A DNA stretch of 64,000 nt from Hemibagrus wyckioides (Eukaryota; Chordata; Actinopteri; Siluriformes; Bagridae): contig NC_080711.1 in the NCBI RefSeq assembly GCF_019097595.1, positions 18,284,928 through 18,348,927 on the forward strand. The letters run 5' to 3'. Below, piece after piece: positions 1 to 11,892 of this stretch. A program made the position numbers and the translations under genes. Numbering within the stretch: the stretch's first letter is position 1; each line of letters begins with the position of its first letter. The notes beneath the pieces were generated by a model. That model made no database searches. It saw nothing but the letters and a program-made list of their open reading frames with translations, and had not been told where the DNA came from.

Positions 1-358
1 TTTGCTGACTAGTTTATTTAACGTCATATCAAAGGTTAACCAAATATTTTTGGTTGGTGGGCTATTTCTTACTCCAGCAGTGACGACAAGGGTTTTTTCC
101 CCCTTCAGTGCCGCTCTGGCCAACATCTCACACACACACGCTCGCATGTCAGTTGTCCCTGCTGCTCTGAAAATGGTCTACCACTTAGATAACATGAATC
201 AGCTATAGTCCCTGGGATGGGAGGGATGGGAAGGAAGGGGGCAAACAACAGCAGGCTTTATTGTACAACTGCAGAGTGAACTGTGTGGCCTTGTAACATT
301 TCAAATTTATAACGGCTTGAATAACTTACTCTCTGTACTTACCTTTTTCCATCCCAAG
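1..358 (+). other. TNRC6A: TNRC6A intron (partial)
   Basis: Intronic sequence ahead of the first visible TNRC6A exon. It ends in the pyrimidine-rich acceptor tttttccatcccaag at 344-358. The open frame at 2-208 has no resemblance to TNRC6 proteins and no splice context, so I do not count it as an exon. The earlier exons (Argonaute-binding GW region, UBA domain) lie to the left of the window. Confidence 0.75.
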
Positions 359-898
359 GTCCCTCCATCATTGTTGAAGTATCCACCCAATAATGCAGGT
401 CTGAATACGATTTTTGGTCCTCAGCAGATGGCTATGCTCAATCAGCTTTCCCAGCTCAACCAGCTCTCTCAGCTTAATCAAATAAATCAGCTACAGGTAA
501 ACCAACCCTCTCCTGTACTGTCTTTAAACACATGCTTGTAGTGAACACAATCTTGTAAATTACCTGTAGCACCACAGACATTAACATTATTTCAGGTGGA
601 TGAATTCTGTTGGGGTTTTTTTTTTTAAATAGAAGTCTGACAAAGCATGCATATTTTAGATTAAATAATGAGCAGAAAAAGTGATTGAGTAGACTTTTAA
701 AATGACATGTAAATATATAACTTATAGTTACTTAATGTAACAAAGGAATGTACGGTATGCTTTGGTCAAGCTATCTTTAAGGTTTAATCCATGAGCTCAC
801 CACCTGTTTTGTACATGTTGCAGCGTCTCCTTATTCAGCAGAAAGCTCAGAGTCAGAGAGTCATGACTGGCAACACCCGCCAAACCCAAGAGCAGCAG
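359..898 (+). CDS. TNRC6A: TNRC6A Q-rich exons
   Basis: Exons 359-496 (46 codons) and 824-898 (25 codons), both phase 0 at each end. The first carries an imperfect hexapeptide repeat ([18 protein letters not shown]) encoded by degenerate 18-base units. The second continues with [12 protein letters not shown]. In the family this is the glutamine-rich segment linked to P-body localisation (known for the family). Both exons are multiples of three, so either could be skipped without a frameshift. Confidence 0.9.
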
Positions 899-3800
899 GT
901 GAGACTGTTATTCCACACTTGCTGTCACAGGGTTACAAACTGCCTCAGACTTCTCAGTCAGCTCTCATATAATCCTTGCAAGTTAAGGGCACTACTGCTA
1001 CTATAAAACTACCGTGTTTCCCTGCACATTTTATATAAATATAAAGAGAAGTTTTCCACTTTATTGAACAGACCTGGACCATGGAAATAATAGCTAAATG
1101 ATTCCAGATTTTATTGGCCATGTGCAGCATTGGTACTCTTGTTTATTCTTACCTCGCAACACAGACTTTTTGCAGTAATATTGCACATATTTTGCACACA
1201 TTTCTTAATGTGTGTTTTATGCTTAATTCTTTTTTATTGATATATAAAATCAAGGTTGAACTACTCAACATAACCATGCGTGAGTTGCGATGCTTGAGCA
1301 AAGTGCATGGAAAGAACCAGACATGAGTTTTAACCTGTGATGTTTTCTTGCAGGTCCGTGGATTTCCTGCAGGTGCCATGGTCCCGCCTCCTCGTCATGT
1401 GGATCCTCCCCTGCTGAAGCAGCACTCCCCCCCACAGCCTGCATCACTGCACCAGCCCAAACCCTATATGGATAACTTCATCAGCCTGAACACACCCGAC
1501 TTGCACAAAGAACACCCACTCAACTCTTTCACCAACTTCCCTTTAGGTGGGTGACCCTGTTCAGATGAGCAGTATGATTTTAAAGGATTTGCTATGAAAA
1601 TGTTATACAGAACATTTCACATTTGTCCTGACCGTCTCTCCCTGTCCTCCCCCATAGGCTTGGCCTCAAACTTGAATGTAAACAATCCTGATATTGGGAG
1701 TGTTGGGTTCAAAGAGCCACAGTCCCGTCTCAAGAAGTGGACCGCCATGGATGTTTCTATTAACACGCCACTCGATCAAAACCCCAGCAAACCTGGTGAG
1801 GCAAAACACTCAGCTTTGTTTGTATTTGTTTGCCACTGAATCTGTGATTCGGTATACTGGCTTGTTCTGACATAAAATGTTCTGTTTATAGCATTTCTAT
1901 CACAATCGCAGTTTTGTTACTGCCCGAGTCGCGTGTTTTGTTTTCTTGACCTAAATGCTGCTCATTGTTGTGTTTTACATCTATTCAATTTAGCTTTTTT
2001 GATTATACCAATTTAATGACAAAGTTTTATGACAAAAAATCCAGACATCCTTATCTGGTATGAAACATTAGGCAAATACAGTTGACTGAAGCATGAGACA
2101 ATATGTGCATAGACAGATATGCAAAATTAAAACGTGTACATCTGTAAATAATTATCATTAACAATATTGTGTTCCACAGGTGCTATGTCCTCTCTGAGGA
2201 TTGAAGACCCTCCCTTTGGTCCGTACGACTTTATAAACCCCAGTAATTCTCCCATCAGCCCTCCTGGTTCAGTGGGGGATGGCTGGCCCACTCGTGCCAA
2301 ATCACCTCATGCATCCTCTAATGTCAACTGGCCACCAGGTTTGGATGCTATCTTGTTTTCTTTTCTTTTTTTTTACATTATCACATTAACGTGATTTTCC
2401 ATTTCCATTAATCCTGATGCAGAAAAATGTCGTTTCATATTTGAGTTTAAAAAAAATCATCTATGTTAAAAAATCAAATGTCAATCACTTTTTGGTGCAG
2501 AATCACATGCAGATAAACATGACTTATTTGACTGTGTCATAGAAATGACATGCATATTACGAATGTGTTTGGTAGAGTTTCGTCCCGGTGAGCCATGGAA
2601 AGGTTACCCGAACATCGACCCTGAGACTGACCCGTTCGTCACTCCTGGCAGTGTGATTAACAACCTCTCTATTAACACAGTGCGGGATGTTGATCACCTC
2701 AGGGACAGGAACAATGGTAAGCTACTCATTAGCACAGTCAATAAATGCTCATTTTTTTATGCTAATAGATTTCTTTTAAAGAATTAATGCTACAGGTAAA
2801 ACTCTTTGCAAATGTAGCACCCAAAATGCTTCGTCTATATTAATGTGCATATTAAGAGACATTGCCTAAACTAACAATTTGCAAGCAAATGTATTTACAT
2901 GTTTAATAGTGATAATTTACAGTAGGACCTGGCAAAAGTAAGTGAAACCTTAACTAGTAGAAACATCTTTTGCCTCAATAGCTAATCAGACTTTCTCTCC
3001 AAATTTATGGACAATCTCTAACAGTTCAGACATCTGTGGAAGTTCATCTACATCTATAATACCTTAACACACGTTTTATCTTTTAAACAGGGCCATCCTC
3101 ATCACTAAACACCACGCTGCCTTCCAACAGTGCCTGGACATCCATTCGTGCCTCCAACCACAGTAGTTCCCTCAGCAGTACAGCACAAAGCACTTCAGGT
3201 ATGACAAATTGTGTTTTAGCCTTCAGATGCCACAGCTTTAAACGGTTAGGAATGGTTTTAGTAGGTAGAGTAAGTGTTAAAATACTAGATGTTTCTGGTT
3301 ATCAGTGTATTTTCATTACTGACCCACCCATGATGGCATTGATGGTGTTTCTTTGTATTGTCATGGCTGTTGTATTGATGCGAATTAGAGTTCCACCTAG
3401 TGGCTTGTACATCTTTCTGCCAGGCAGCCATGCTGCAGTATTTTCTGCTTGTCAGAATAATGAGTACGTTTGCTTCATGTGGCCATTGGGTGATTGTTTT
3501 ATTCAAATTCGAGAACAGGTAGACAGCACCTAATGTGTCTAATGCAAACACTGGCGCTTAATGCATGCAATTAATAATACCTACTAGATTGCTAAAAAAA
3601 AAAAAAACGCATTTTGTGGCCTGGAAAATATACAACACACTCTGAGTGCTCATTAGCTCTTTTTAATGGTAAATGCCAATAAAAAGAGAATGTAAATAGT
3701 GTGAGTCTGGGCATTTTGTCAGTGTATTGATCGCTTCTATTGTGCTGTCTCATTGTTTCTTCCTGCAGCCAGAAGCAGTGATTCTAAATGGTCTCCTGGT

Positions 3801-5124
3801 TCAGTGTCTAACTCCTCTTTAGCTCATGAGCTGTGGAAGGTTCCTCTGTCATCTAAAGGCGTCTCTGCTCCGTCCCGTCCCCCACCCGGCCTCACCGGGC
3901 AGAAACAGCCCTCCTCCTGGGGCAATAGCGCACTGAGACTCGGTGCCTGGGGCAGCTCTGAACCCAGATACACCCCAGGTGTGTAGAATACATGTTACAT
4001 GCTTGACATTATGTGTGTCATGTTGTGTGTATAAAACTGTATTTTTGACCTAAAAGCTCTAAAACACTCATGGTCAGAAGTATTGAGTATATACTGAATA
4101 TTCAAAAAATAATAATGATTAATGGTTTAAAGTGTATTTACCTAAAATTACATTAAATTTGCAAATGTTTTCCTTTCACAGGCTCCAGCTGGGGTGAAAG
4201 CAGCTCAGGGAGAACCAACTGGCTCGTTCTCAAAAATCTCACACCTCAGGTAGGGCTTCCTCTTGCTGAACCTCTTGTTGTTCACTGTGTAAGGAATAAA
4301 ACCATTGGGGGCGTGCCATTATTGGAAAATAAACAGTTTTAGAAAGTGTTTTAATCCTCTTGATTTCATTTTAAAATATGAAATACACTAAATTAAATGT
4401 CAAGTTAAACATCAGTTGTAGCTGCTGCAGTTTTCAGGTTCATGAAACTGAAATCCTTTGTATGATGTGGTCACTCCCACCCTGTGTAGAAATTTTTAAA
4501 TGGTTACACTTTAAACTTGAATTAATATTATTACTATGACTATACTTGTGTGATCTTTTCCCACGTGTTGCAGATTGATGGCTCCACCCTGCGTACTCTG
4601 TGCATGCAGCATGGTCCACTCATCACATTCCACCTGAACCTGCCACACGGAAATGCTCTTGTCTGCTACAGCTCCAAGGAGGAGGCAGCAAAGGCTCAGA
4701 AATCACTGCACATGTAAGTATAGCCTCGTTTTCCCTCATTTACTGCTAGTGATTGCAGCTAGGGCACACCGTGACACTCGCTTTTTCTTTCAGGTGTGTG
4801 TTGGGGAACACTACTATCCTGGCTGACTTTGCAAGCGAGGAGGAGATAAATCGATTTTTTGCACAAGGCCAGTCGATGTGCGTGTCTGCGGGCTGGCAGG
4901 CGCTAGCGTCCTCTCAGAGCCGACTCTCGTCAGACGCCTTTTCCAGCGGCGGCGGTGGGGGTGAGCTGCACTCGTCCTCCTCACTCTGGGGGACACCCAG
5001 CTACTCCAGCAGCCTATGGGGATCCAGCGCATGCCCTGAGGGGGGCAATCGGCTCAGCAGCCCCTCCCCCATTGCTTCCTTCCTGCCAGTGGATCACATG
5101 ACGGGAAGTGGCGACTCCATGTAA
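359..5124 (+). CDS. TNRC6A: TNRC6A (GW182 family), C-terminal part, 11 exons
   Basis: GW182-family scaffold that links Argonaute-miRNA complexes to PABPC and to the PAN2-PAN3 and CCR4-NOT deadenylases in cytoplasm and P-bodies. Exons: 359-496, 824-898, 1354-1546, 1658-1795, 2180-2338, 2576-2716, 3091-3198, 3769-3978, 4182-4249, 4574-4713, 4794-5124 (stop TAA). They join in frame to 566 codons plus stop, and every intron is GT-AG. Visible in order: Q/L repeat (NQLSQL repeated), M2 region with [12 protein letters not shown]2 motif [15 protein letters not shown] motifs ([26 protein letters not shown]), RRM from about [11 protein letters not shown], then a tail with two SLWG motifs ending in GDSM. 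The tail and the RBBP6/CACNG3 neighbours favour TNRC6A over TNRC6B or TNRC6C. The N-terminal GW repeats are off the left edge. Introns longer than 300 bases (899-1353, 1796-2179, 2717-3090, 3199-3768, 4250-4573) show nothing else I can support. Confidence 0.95.
2180..2716 (+). CDS. TNRC6A: TNRC6A exons carrying the PAM2 motif
   Basis: Exons 2180-2338 and 2576-2716. The PABP-interacting PAM2 motif is split by the intron: NWPP plus the first base of the next codon lie in the first exon, and [10 protein letters not shown] opens the second. PAM2 binds the MLLE domain of PABPC and supports deadenylation (family knowledge). The donor after the first exon is gtttgg, a poor match to the U1 consensus; the next donor, gtaagc, is good. 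Both exons are multiples of three (159 and 141 bases). Confidence 0.9.
4182..5124 (+). CDS. TNRC6A: TNRC6A RRM and C-terminal silencing region
   Basis: Last three exons, 4182-4249, 4574-4713 and 4794-5124. They encode [13 protein letters not shown] leading into a non-canonical RRM ([20 protein letters not shown] ... [18 protein letters not shown] ... [20 protein letters not shown]) that in GW182 proteins lacks the usual aromatic RNA-binding residues (family knowledge). The last exon adds a Ser/Gly-rich tail with SLWGTP and SLWGSS, the tryptophan motifs used to recruit CCR4-NOT. The stop is TAA at 5122-5124. Confidence 0.95.
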
Positions 5125-7662
5125 TGCATCAAAACACAACACAAAAAACCCTGTGACCTCAGCGTGGCATAGCTCATCTGAATCATGACTATATAGATTC
5201 TTTATGGAGAAAAAAAAAATCTAAAGGCACTAGTTTCTTCACTTACAAGCGTAATAATATTAATCATAATAAGGCGGGGTCAACCTGTGGAAGTAAGTTA
5301 CGACTTTTTGTTTTTGATTTTTTTTTTTCTCTCTCTGCACATATGTCCACTTTGTTTTAGCCCAAAAACAAAAACATATCAGTGTGAATACTTGAATCAT
5401 GCAGGCCAATACGATATAATGTGAAAGGATGCGTTTTAAACCTTCCAGGTCGTGCTCTTCATAGCAGACATACAGGAAAAACAAAATCTTTCAGCTTATT
5501 CATGTTTATCTGAATTCCAGTTCTTTTATTATTTTTTTATGTGTTTGTTTGCTGACAATGTTTGAGCTTTTTTTTTTTTTTCTTTTTTTTTTTTTTTTAA
5601 CTTTGCACTGAATGTGGTTTTTCTCAGTATATAACTCTGCAATATCGAGGGAGCCGACAGTTCCAGTGTAGATGTTTACTCAAGGATGTTCTTAAAATGC
5701 GTATGTGTGTGTTAGCGAGTGTGTGGGGGTGTGTGTGTGTTTGTGTGCATGAGTGTGTGCGCTCTACTATGCCTTGACGTACGCCTACCTTATCGTGGTA
5801 TTGTGGAGTCCGAGATCAAGATAAAGATGCTGACCTTTAGGATTACCTGATGGTGATATTACACGTTAAATGAGTATTGCACCGATTTATCTCTCTTCTT
5901 TCTTTTTTTTTTTGTTTTTGTTTTAAAAGAAAACTAAAGAATTTAGCATTCTGCAGTCTAAAGAAACTGTAGCCACAGCTGTGACTCGCAAAAAAAACAG
6001 CACTTTGAAGATAGGCTTTTGATTACTTTGGTCTTTTTTGGAGGCACCACATAGGGTTCCTCTTGTTTACAGACTTTCGAGGGGGGAAACGTACGCTCAT
6101 TCTTCCTTCATTTTAAATGAGAAACATAAAATGCACAAAAACCTTTAAAAAATTATAAAATAAGGAAAAAAAAATTCATAAAAAAAAATTAAATAAATTT
6201 TAAAAACGTTGGAAAAAAAAAAAAAACCTACAGAAACTTGTGGATGAAGACGATGCGGTGTATCTCTGGGAAATACTGATCAGTGTTCGGCCATGCCGTC
6301 GGTTATTCGATGTATTCCTGTCGTCTGCTCAATAACCAGCATGGTTCTCAGGAAATATAGCCAGTTTTTTCCCCTCAAATAAAAACTCCTAATTGTAGGA
6401 AAAATCAACTTTTAGCACTGAAACGACTACTTTGGAGCTGAGTGCGTTTATTTCTCTGCCAAATACCTGCTTTAAGCTGGAGACATTCTACACACCGCGC
6501 TCATCAACTGCCCCACTCACTTCCTTTCTCTAATTCTGCTTCTTACTATTCTACTCCTCCTTATTTTTGTTAGTATTCTCTTATTACTCCTCTTTGGATT
6601 TGTTTGTTCCCCCCATCAGTGTTCTCTACTATTTTTTCCATATATATATATATTTTTTTCCCTTATTCTTCATTTTGCATTTCATTCTCTCTCTCTCTTT
6701 CCCTGTATACCTTTACTGACGTTCTACTGTTTCCGTTTCTCTTTCTGTTTTCGTCTCATCTGTTCTTTTTTCCTCAGTGTTTTTGAGTGTGGTTTGAAAG
6801 GAAAGAAAAAGCAGAAACTATGCATTTCCTGTAGCTCTGTGACGGAATTGCTTTTTCTTTTTTCTTTTTTTTTTTTTAAGCTGAAGTTTTCCCAAAAGGC
6901 ATTTTGAAAAGCTGATTGTAGACTAGCCTTCATTTTTCAGCATTTGCCACAGACGGCAGTTAGTTCAACTTTTAAGTCACCTACATTTCATTAAATGTGT
7001 GTGTGTTTTCTTTTTGTTTCCCGAAGATGATGCAACACCGTGGCTTTTTAACTGTTTACAAATCGAGTATGATTGTAACGTGTACAGGTCTCTGAAGTTC
7101 TTTTACAATATGGATCAATCTGGCTGCTCGTGTCATTACGATTATCACTATTATTATTATTATTATTATTGTGTTCTCCCTTTGGTTTCTCAGCGCTGGT
7201 GTGTCGGTGTGTGAACAGCTGGAGCCTCTGATTGCGCCCTCAGAGGGGAATGTAACCTAAACACACGCGTTAGTCATGTACATAATAACCATATATCGCA
7301 TTGTTGATGCACAGAGATGTCAGCATTAGGCGAAGCCATGGACCTTAATGTGTGTGTAAGCTGTTTTATGCTCCCTATTGCGTGTGTGTGTGTGAGAGAG
7401 AAAGATATCCATGTTTAAACCCGTGAGTATTAGCCTTTATTTTGCGACTTTATGCTGCGTGTGCCAGTATTGAACCGTTTTAATAACCGCTTTACCAAAT
7501 CGACTTTAATCAAAAGCTTCTTCGCTGTATGATTCCACATTTCCATTAAAAAAAAAAAAAAAAAAATCCTAAAATGCCTTGCGATTGCACTTGGTGTGAA
7601 CAATCACTGGTGAAAGTGTTTGTCCATGCAGAGTGTAGCTGTAGAGAGTGAGAGGGTTATAT

Positions 7663-7689
7663 TGTGTGTGTGTGTGTGTGTGTGTGTGT
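7663..7689. repeat. (TG)n microsatellite in the TNRC6A 3' UTR
   Basis: About 13 units on the sense strand, i.e. UG repeats in the TNRC6A transcript. Confidence 0.9.
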
Positions 7690-9825
7690 CTACATTACAC
7701 TTTAACTGTACCCCACAATACACACACTTACTTTGTGTTACTACTCATCTGTGTGTGTCCATGTCCAGTCCCTGGCGACACTTGTTCCCCTTCACACACA
7801 CACACTTCCTTGATGTGTGGTGCTCCAGACCCTTTTGCATGTGCACATGCAGATTTATGTCCACAGTGTCTGTTACACCTCACCCAAGTGTCCATGACTA
7901 CAGTCCTCTTATTTTAGCATATTCTAAATCCTTATTCTCTATTTGCTGTGTATGTATGTTTGTGGAAAACGCTCAACAAGAACACGCATCCGCCTAGAGA
8001 GGAATGTGCATTGTGTTTTTTGTTTTTGTTTTTCTCTTACAATAATGCAGATGAAATGAGTGTTGGTGCTGGTATGATCAGTGTGCATGCGTGTTCGCTT
8101 CGTCTTTATGTTCATTTATTGCTCACTCTCAGACTCTGTGCAGTGTTAATTCCACTTCACACATACATCGTTGCTTTGTTTTGTGCGTGTGAACGAACAG
8201 CAGTGCATCTTCCTCGATTTTTTTTTTTTTTTTTCCCTCCGTCCCAGTAGACTCACTTCCTTTTTAAACGTGTATTTTGTTCCTGTGCGTGTTTTTGGCC
8301 ACAGTCCTCCGTTACACTCATTACACTCTGACTACATGCGTCCATTTCTACACTGCTGTTTACTTCACTCAGTACATTTATTATGTGTGTGTTTATTATG
8401 GGGAAAAAAAATATCCTCTCTGAGCTTTAACAATGGTTCTGATTTACGCTCGTTTCCTCCTATAACTTGCTGACTGAAATTGAAGAGGGGGGGGGGCGCT
8501 TTAGCCACTGAGTTTCTTTCATTTTTGTCCTATTGTATATGTCGTGTTTATGTATGAACGAGAAAACAGTTCTGTAATCCACTGTCATGCCAAATCTAGG
8601 GAGAAAGTGCAGGAGGAAAGGGATTACTCTTTAAAAGCTGGAATGTGTGTGTGTGTGTGTGCATTCTAACTGGATGGCAATGTACAATCCCCATAATGCA
8701 TAATGGCAGCCGGGTAAACGGGGGTGGGAAGGGGTGTAATCTGGCATAGACATTCTACTTTTGTACTGAATGATTTGTTTCTAATTGATCCTGTGAGCGA
8801 ATCATCGCTGTGTGTGAGTGTGTGGTGTTTATTTTTTATTTCTTTTTAAAACAAATATCGTTCCTACTGTTTGCAATTTTTGACTTTAAACTGTGAGAGC
8901 GTCTCGCCGTCGGTTGTTGTCGTTCCGATTCTCGATTGACAAAAACCCTAAAAGCTTTAGAAAAAAACCAGCACAAAGAGGCCGAACGAGAAACTCTTCC
9001 ACCCTGGAGAACATTCGGAGAACGTCTATGCAGCGAAGGACGAGGCTTCCATTAAGAATAAATCTGTGTTTATGCGTAAATAATAAATAGAATTTAAAAA
9101 AAAAAAAATCCCAAGTGGAATTTAAAGGGTTTTTAACGAGAAAAAAAAATCAAAAAAATCCTTCAAACGCACGTGCCATGACTGACATCCGTATTTCTTT
9201 TTGTTTTCTTCTCCAAAAATAAAAGCGGGCCAGTTGTAGCAGACTTTGGAGCATTATTAGCGTTAATGTTATTGTTAAATGTTTGATTCAGCGACTTCAT
9301 GACACTCCTCAGCGGCAAAAGTTTTTAAACTGAAAATACACCGTTCTGGTTTTACGCTCACACAAACGCGCGCATCCTCGATATGCACACCGCTTCGCTA
9401 GGACTGTTTTTGAAAAATACAAAGATTTCAAACCGTGGCAGAAATGACGCGAGCGAGCAGGACGTCTCCTCAGCGTTCCTGCCGTCGTCTTTAGCATCAA
9501 TGTGTTTCGCTTGGGGGAAACTGCACTTTTTTGAAGGACAATCCTTATTTGTAACGGTCATTGTTAACAATATTTAGTCGACGAATAATTACGAGAACAC
9601 AAGGTAGAAACTCTTGTAGTGATGAATGTTTCCTCTAACGCTGTTTTTATTTTTCCTCTTTGTTGCTTGGTTTTCGATTTAAGTGGAATAAAGCCGTAGA
9701 GTAGGTTTTTAGCTCTTTTTTTTTTTGTTGTTGTTGTTGCCTCTACTTGTAGACTGATTAACTGTTTGTAATGTTCTGATCTTAATATCAGAATACAAAG
9801 CTGTATAAACCTGGGTGCAACCCGC

Positions 9826-9839
9826 AATAAATAAATAAA
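9826..9839 (+). terminator. TNRC6A: TNRC6A distal poly(A) signals
   Basis: Three overlapping AATAAA hexamers (9826-9831, 9830-9835, 9834-9839) are followed after about 20 bases by a GT/T-rich stretch (gtgtctctttttttgtctttg), the usual downstream element. Cleavage is expected near 9850-9860. Confidence 0.75.
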
Positions 9840-9890
9840 AAGTCTAACATTGAATTGTGTCTCTTTTTTTGTCTTTGCACATCATAACAT

Positions 9891-10340
9891 TAGGGCTTTT
9901 CACACTTGAAATTAACCCTGGGGCATCCTAAACCCCAGATAAACGGATTCCTGGGTTATCTGTGATCACATTTCTCACTGTTCGTACTATACCTGGGGTT
10001 AACTGTTAATCCTGGGTAGACGTTTCACACTGTACTGTTCCTAAACCCCAGGTTAAAGTAATTTGCGGTGTCGCCGAACTGCAGGCAACCTGTTTACACT
10101 ACGTGCGTTTCCTGTTACTGACGTGACGGGAGCCTCGCTGCTCAATTTCTGATTGGCTGTCTGTTGCCAAGTGTCCAGCAGCAGCAAGCAAACGCTGCTC
10201 CGTTTCACACTGAACAGGACCCAGAGCAGGGTTTCATAACCCTGGGTAAAAAGAGGTGAACCGTTTCTTTACCCCAGGGTTAAAAGTGGTGTTTAGAACA
10301 ATGATAACCCCGGGGTTAAGTGCAGTGTGAAAAAGTCTAA
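9891..10340. mobile_element. MITE with TTAGGGCTTTTCACAC ends
   Basis: About 450 bp bounded by inverted ends. The left end reads AGGGCTTTTCACACTTGAAA and the right end is its imperfect complement (cagtgtgaaaaagtct). Copies of CCTGGGGTTAAC in both orientations lie inside. The flanks are tta on the left and taa on the right, suggesting a 3-bp TWA target site as in PIF/Harbinger elements, but the duplication is not exact. No coding capacity. It begins about 35 bases past the TNRC6A cleavage site. Confidence 0.6.
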
Positions 10341-10344
10341 TGTT

Positions 10345-10844
10345 CTAATTTTGTATTTAAACATTTCTCTCACCTTGCCCCCCCCCCCATATCTATAGTA
10401 ATTGTTTGACTCTATTGATCGTCATAATCGAAGGTGTCCTGGACAGCTCTCCAATGTCCTATAGTGTTCCCCATTGTCCTGCACAACCAACCCTCCTGTC
10501 TATAAATCTAAATGAGCCGTTCCCTCTCTACAGCCGACAAGTTCAGTCTTTGGTAGACCAACCCAATTTATCAGAAGTTGAGACTCACTGACTTCTTTCC
10601 AGCACAGACTCATCTGGCCACCGGTGAGCTGGTCACCTTAGCATGCAGGACTCTTTGCTTGAATGTTCACTAGCTAGTAGCACTTTTTAGGGGATACTCA
10701 TTTCAATTTGGAATCGTGCATTTTAATTTTCAGGGGCCAAACCACTCTAGGGACTTGACTAATGGTGCTTTGTCCATTTGGGACGGTAGATACTTGGTGA
10801 GGGCGCTAAAAAACAGTGCCTTGCTAGTCATAAGAGCAGGAAAA
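10345..10844. other. Intergenic sequence, nothing recognised
   Basis: Apart from a run of C at about 10378-10388, I see no gene, RNA or clear repeat boundary here. Confidence 0.5.
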
Positions 10845-10852
10845 GCCTATAG

Positions 10853-11022
10853 CAGGGATGGCCAATCTTATCCACAAAGGGCCAGTGTGGGTTTTCAAGC
10901 AGGAGCCACACCTATTTCCACCTGTTCTTGGCTTTCAGTGGCCGCAGGTGTGGCTTTTGCTTGGTTGGAATAAAAACCTGCACCCACATCGGCCCTTTTG
11001 CAGATAAGACTGGACAGCCCTG
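10853..11022. mobile_element. hAT-type MITE, 170 bp, with 8-bp target duplication
   Basis: Terminal inverted repeats: cagggatggccaatcttatc at the left and its imperfect complement ending cagccctg at the right. The two halves are near-complementary through gggtttt / aaaacctgcaccca, so the element is largely palindromic. Flanks are gcctatag (10845-10852) and acctatag (11023-11030), an 8-bp duplication with one mismatch, as expected for hAT transposition. No coding capacity. Confidence 0.8.
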
Positions 11023-11030
11023 ACCTATAG

Positions 11031-11892
11031 TAAAGGCCGGTTGTAGGCCACTGCATATTATCCACCCAGAGGGGCTCATTTGTTCATCTGAGCCATCCGA
11101 ATCATTACAATATTTCAAACAGTAATAAAGTGAAGACTAGATGGACCATCCTCATTTCCCAGTGGTAAAGTTTTCTGATCTTATACTACAGGCCCAAATA
11201 CCATACATTTTGACAACCTCTATCCGGTGTATCTCCACTCCCAACCGTTCCATTAGAAGATTCTCCTTGGTCCAGGCAGCATGGTGCAAGCATATCTCCT
11301 CATGCTGCTCCTGTTACTTTTTCAAATAAAGCATTTGCATGTCCGTTAGTAACCTGGTAGCTGTAGTCTGTAGACCACAACTCATTTACACAGTCACAAA
11401 CGATGGCGCTCTTTTAGAATACTGTGACACTGTAATATCCAGTCTCCAGCCAGCTCTAGCCCATCATAACAAGTGGAAGAAGATTTGGTGCCACAGGTTA
11501 GGTTGCTATGTCCACCCTGAAATGAACCACTATCATCAGCCAACCACAGCTTTTCAAACTGCTGCTTCTGCTGCATCAGTCAGAGGGAGGTCTGATCCAA
11601 CCTGAGCTCTGCCTCCTAAACTCACCAACACCCAGGACTGGTTTGTGTTGCTGTAGTCTCACGTAGTCAGACCTTCAGACTGACGACAGAAGATCTGGAC
11701 TCCAAAGCAGCTTTTACTGCCCAATAACTGACATACAAAGCAACCAATCACAGTTTGTGTTGTTTAGGGGGTTGAGGAAATGTAAAAGTCGATGTCCGTA
11801 CAAAAACAACCCAGCGTTCAACTGTAGATCATTCGTTTTAGAAATTCATGCTAATTAGTGAACTTCACATCGTTTCGAAAATCCAGCCTTTA
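11031..11892. other. Intergenic sequence, nothing recognised
   Basis: Unique-looking sequence without coding potential or a repeat end that I can define. The short open frames here show no family resemblance. Confidence 0.5.

Larger units (their letters stand above)
5125..9855 (+). other. TNRC6A: TNRC6A 3' UTR
   Basis: About 4.7 kb from the stop codon to the clustered polyadenylation signals. It is AT-rich with long T runs (5551-5599), A runs, GT microsatellites (5705-5740, 7663-7689, 8646-8660) and a TAT repeat near 7147-7170. A possible proximal signal AATAAA lies at 6378-6383, and further AATAAA hexamers near 9056, 9082, 9215 and 9686. A Pumilio-type octamer TGTACATA lies at 7277-7284. 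No long open frame with family resemblance is present, which fits UTR. Extent is inferred from signals only. Confidence 0.75.

Noticed and set aside
2..208. Open frame left of the first TNRC6A exon
   Set aside because: No TNRC6 resemblance and no matching splice sites.
1546..1551. Alternative donor four bases downstream (ctttaggtgg|gtgacc) for the TNRC6A exon ending at 1546
   Set aside because: It would shift the frame; the 1546 donor joins in frame to GLASNLNV.
6000..6007. miR-17-type seed match GCACTTTG in the TNRC6A 3' UTR
   Set aside because: A single 8-mer in 4.7 kb is expected by chance; no conservation data.
7620..8473. Cys/Val-rich open frames in the TNRC6A 3' UTR
   Set aside because: Produced by translation of TG repeats and T-rich sequence.
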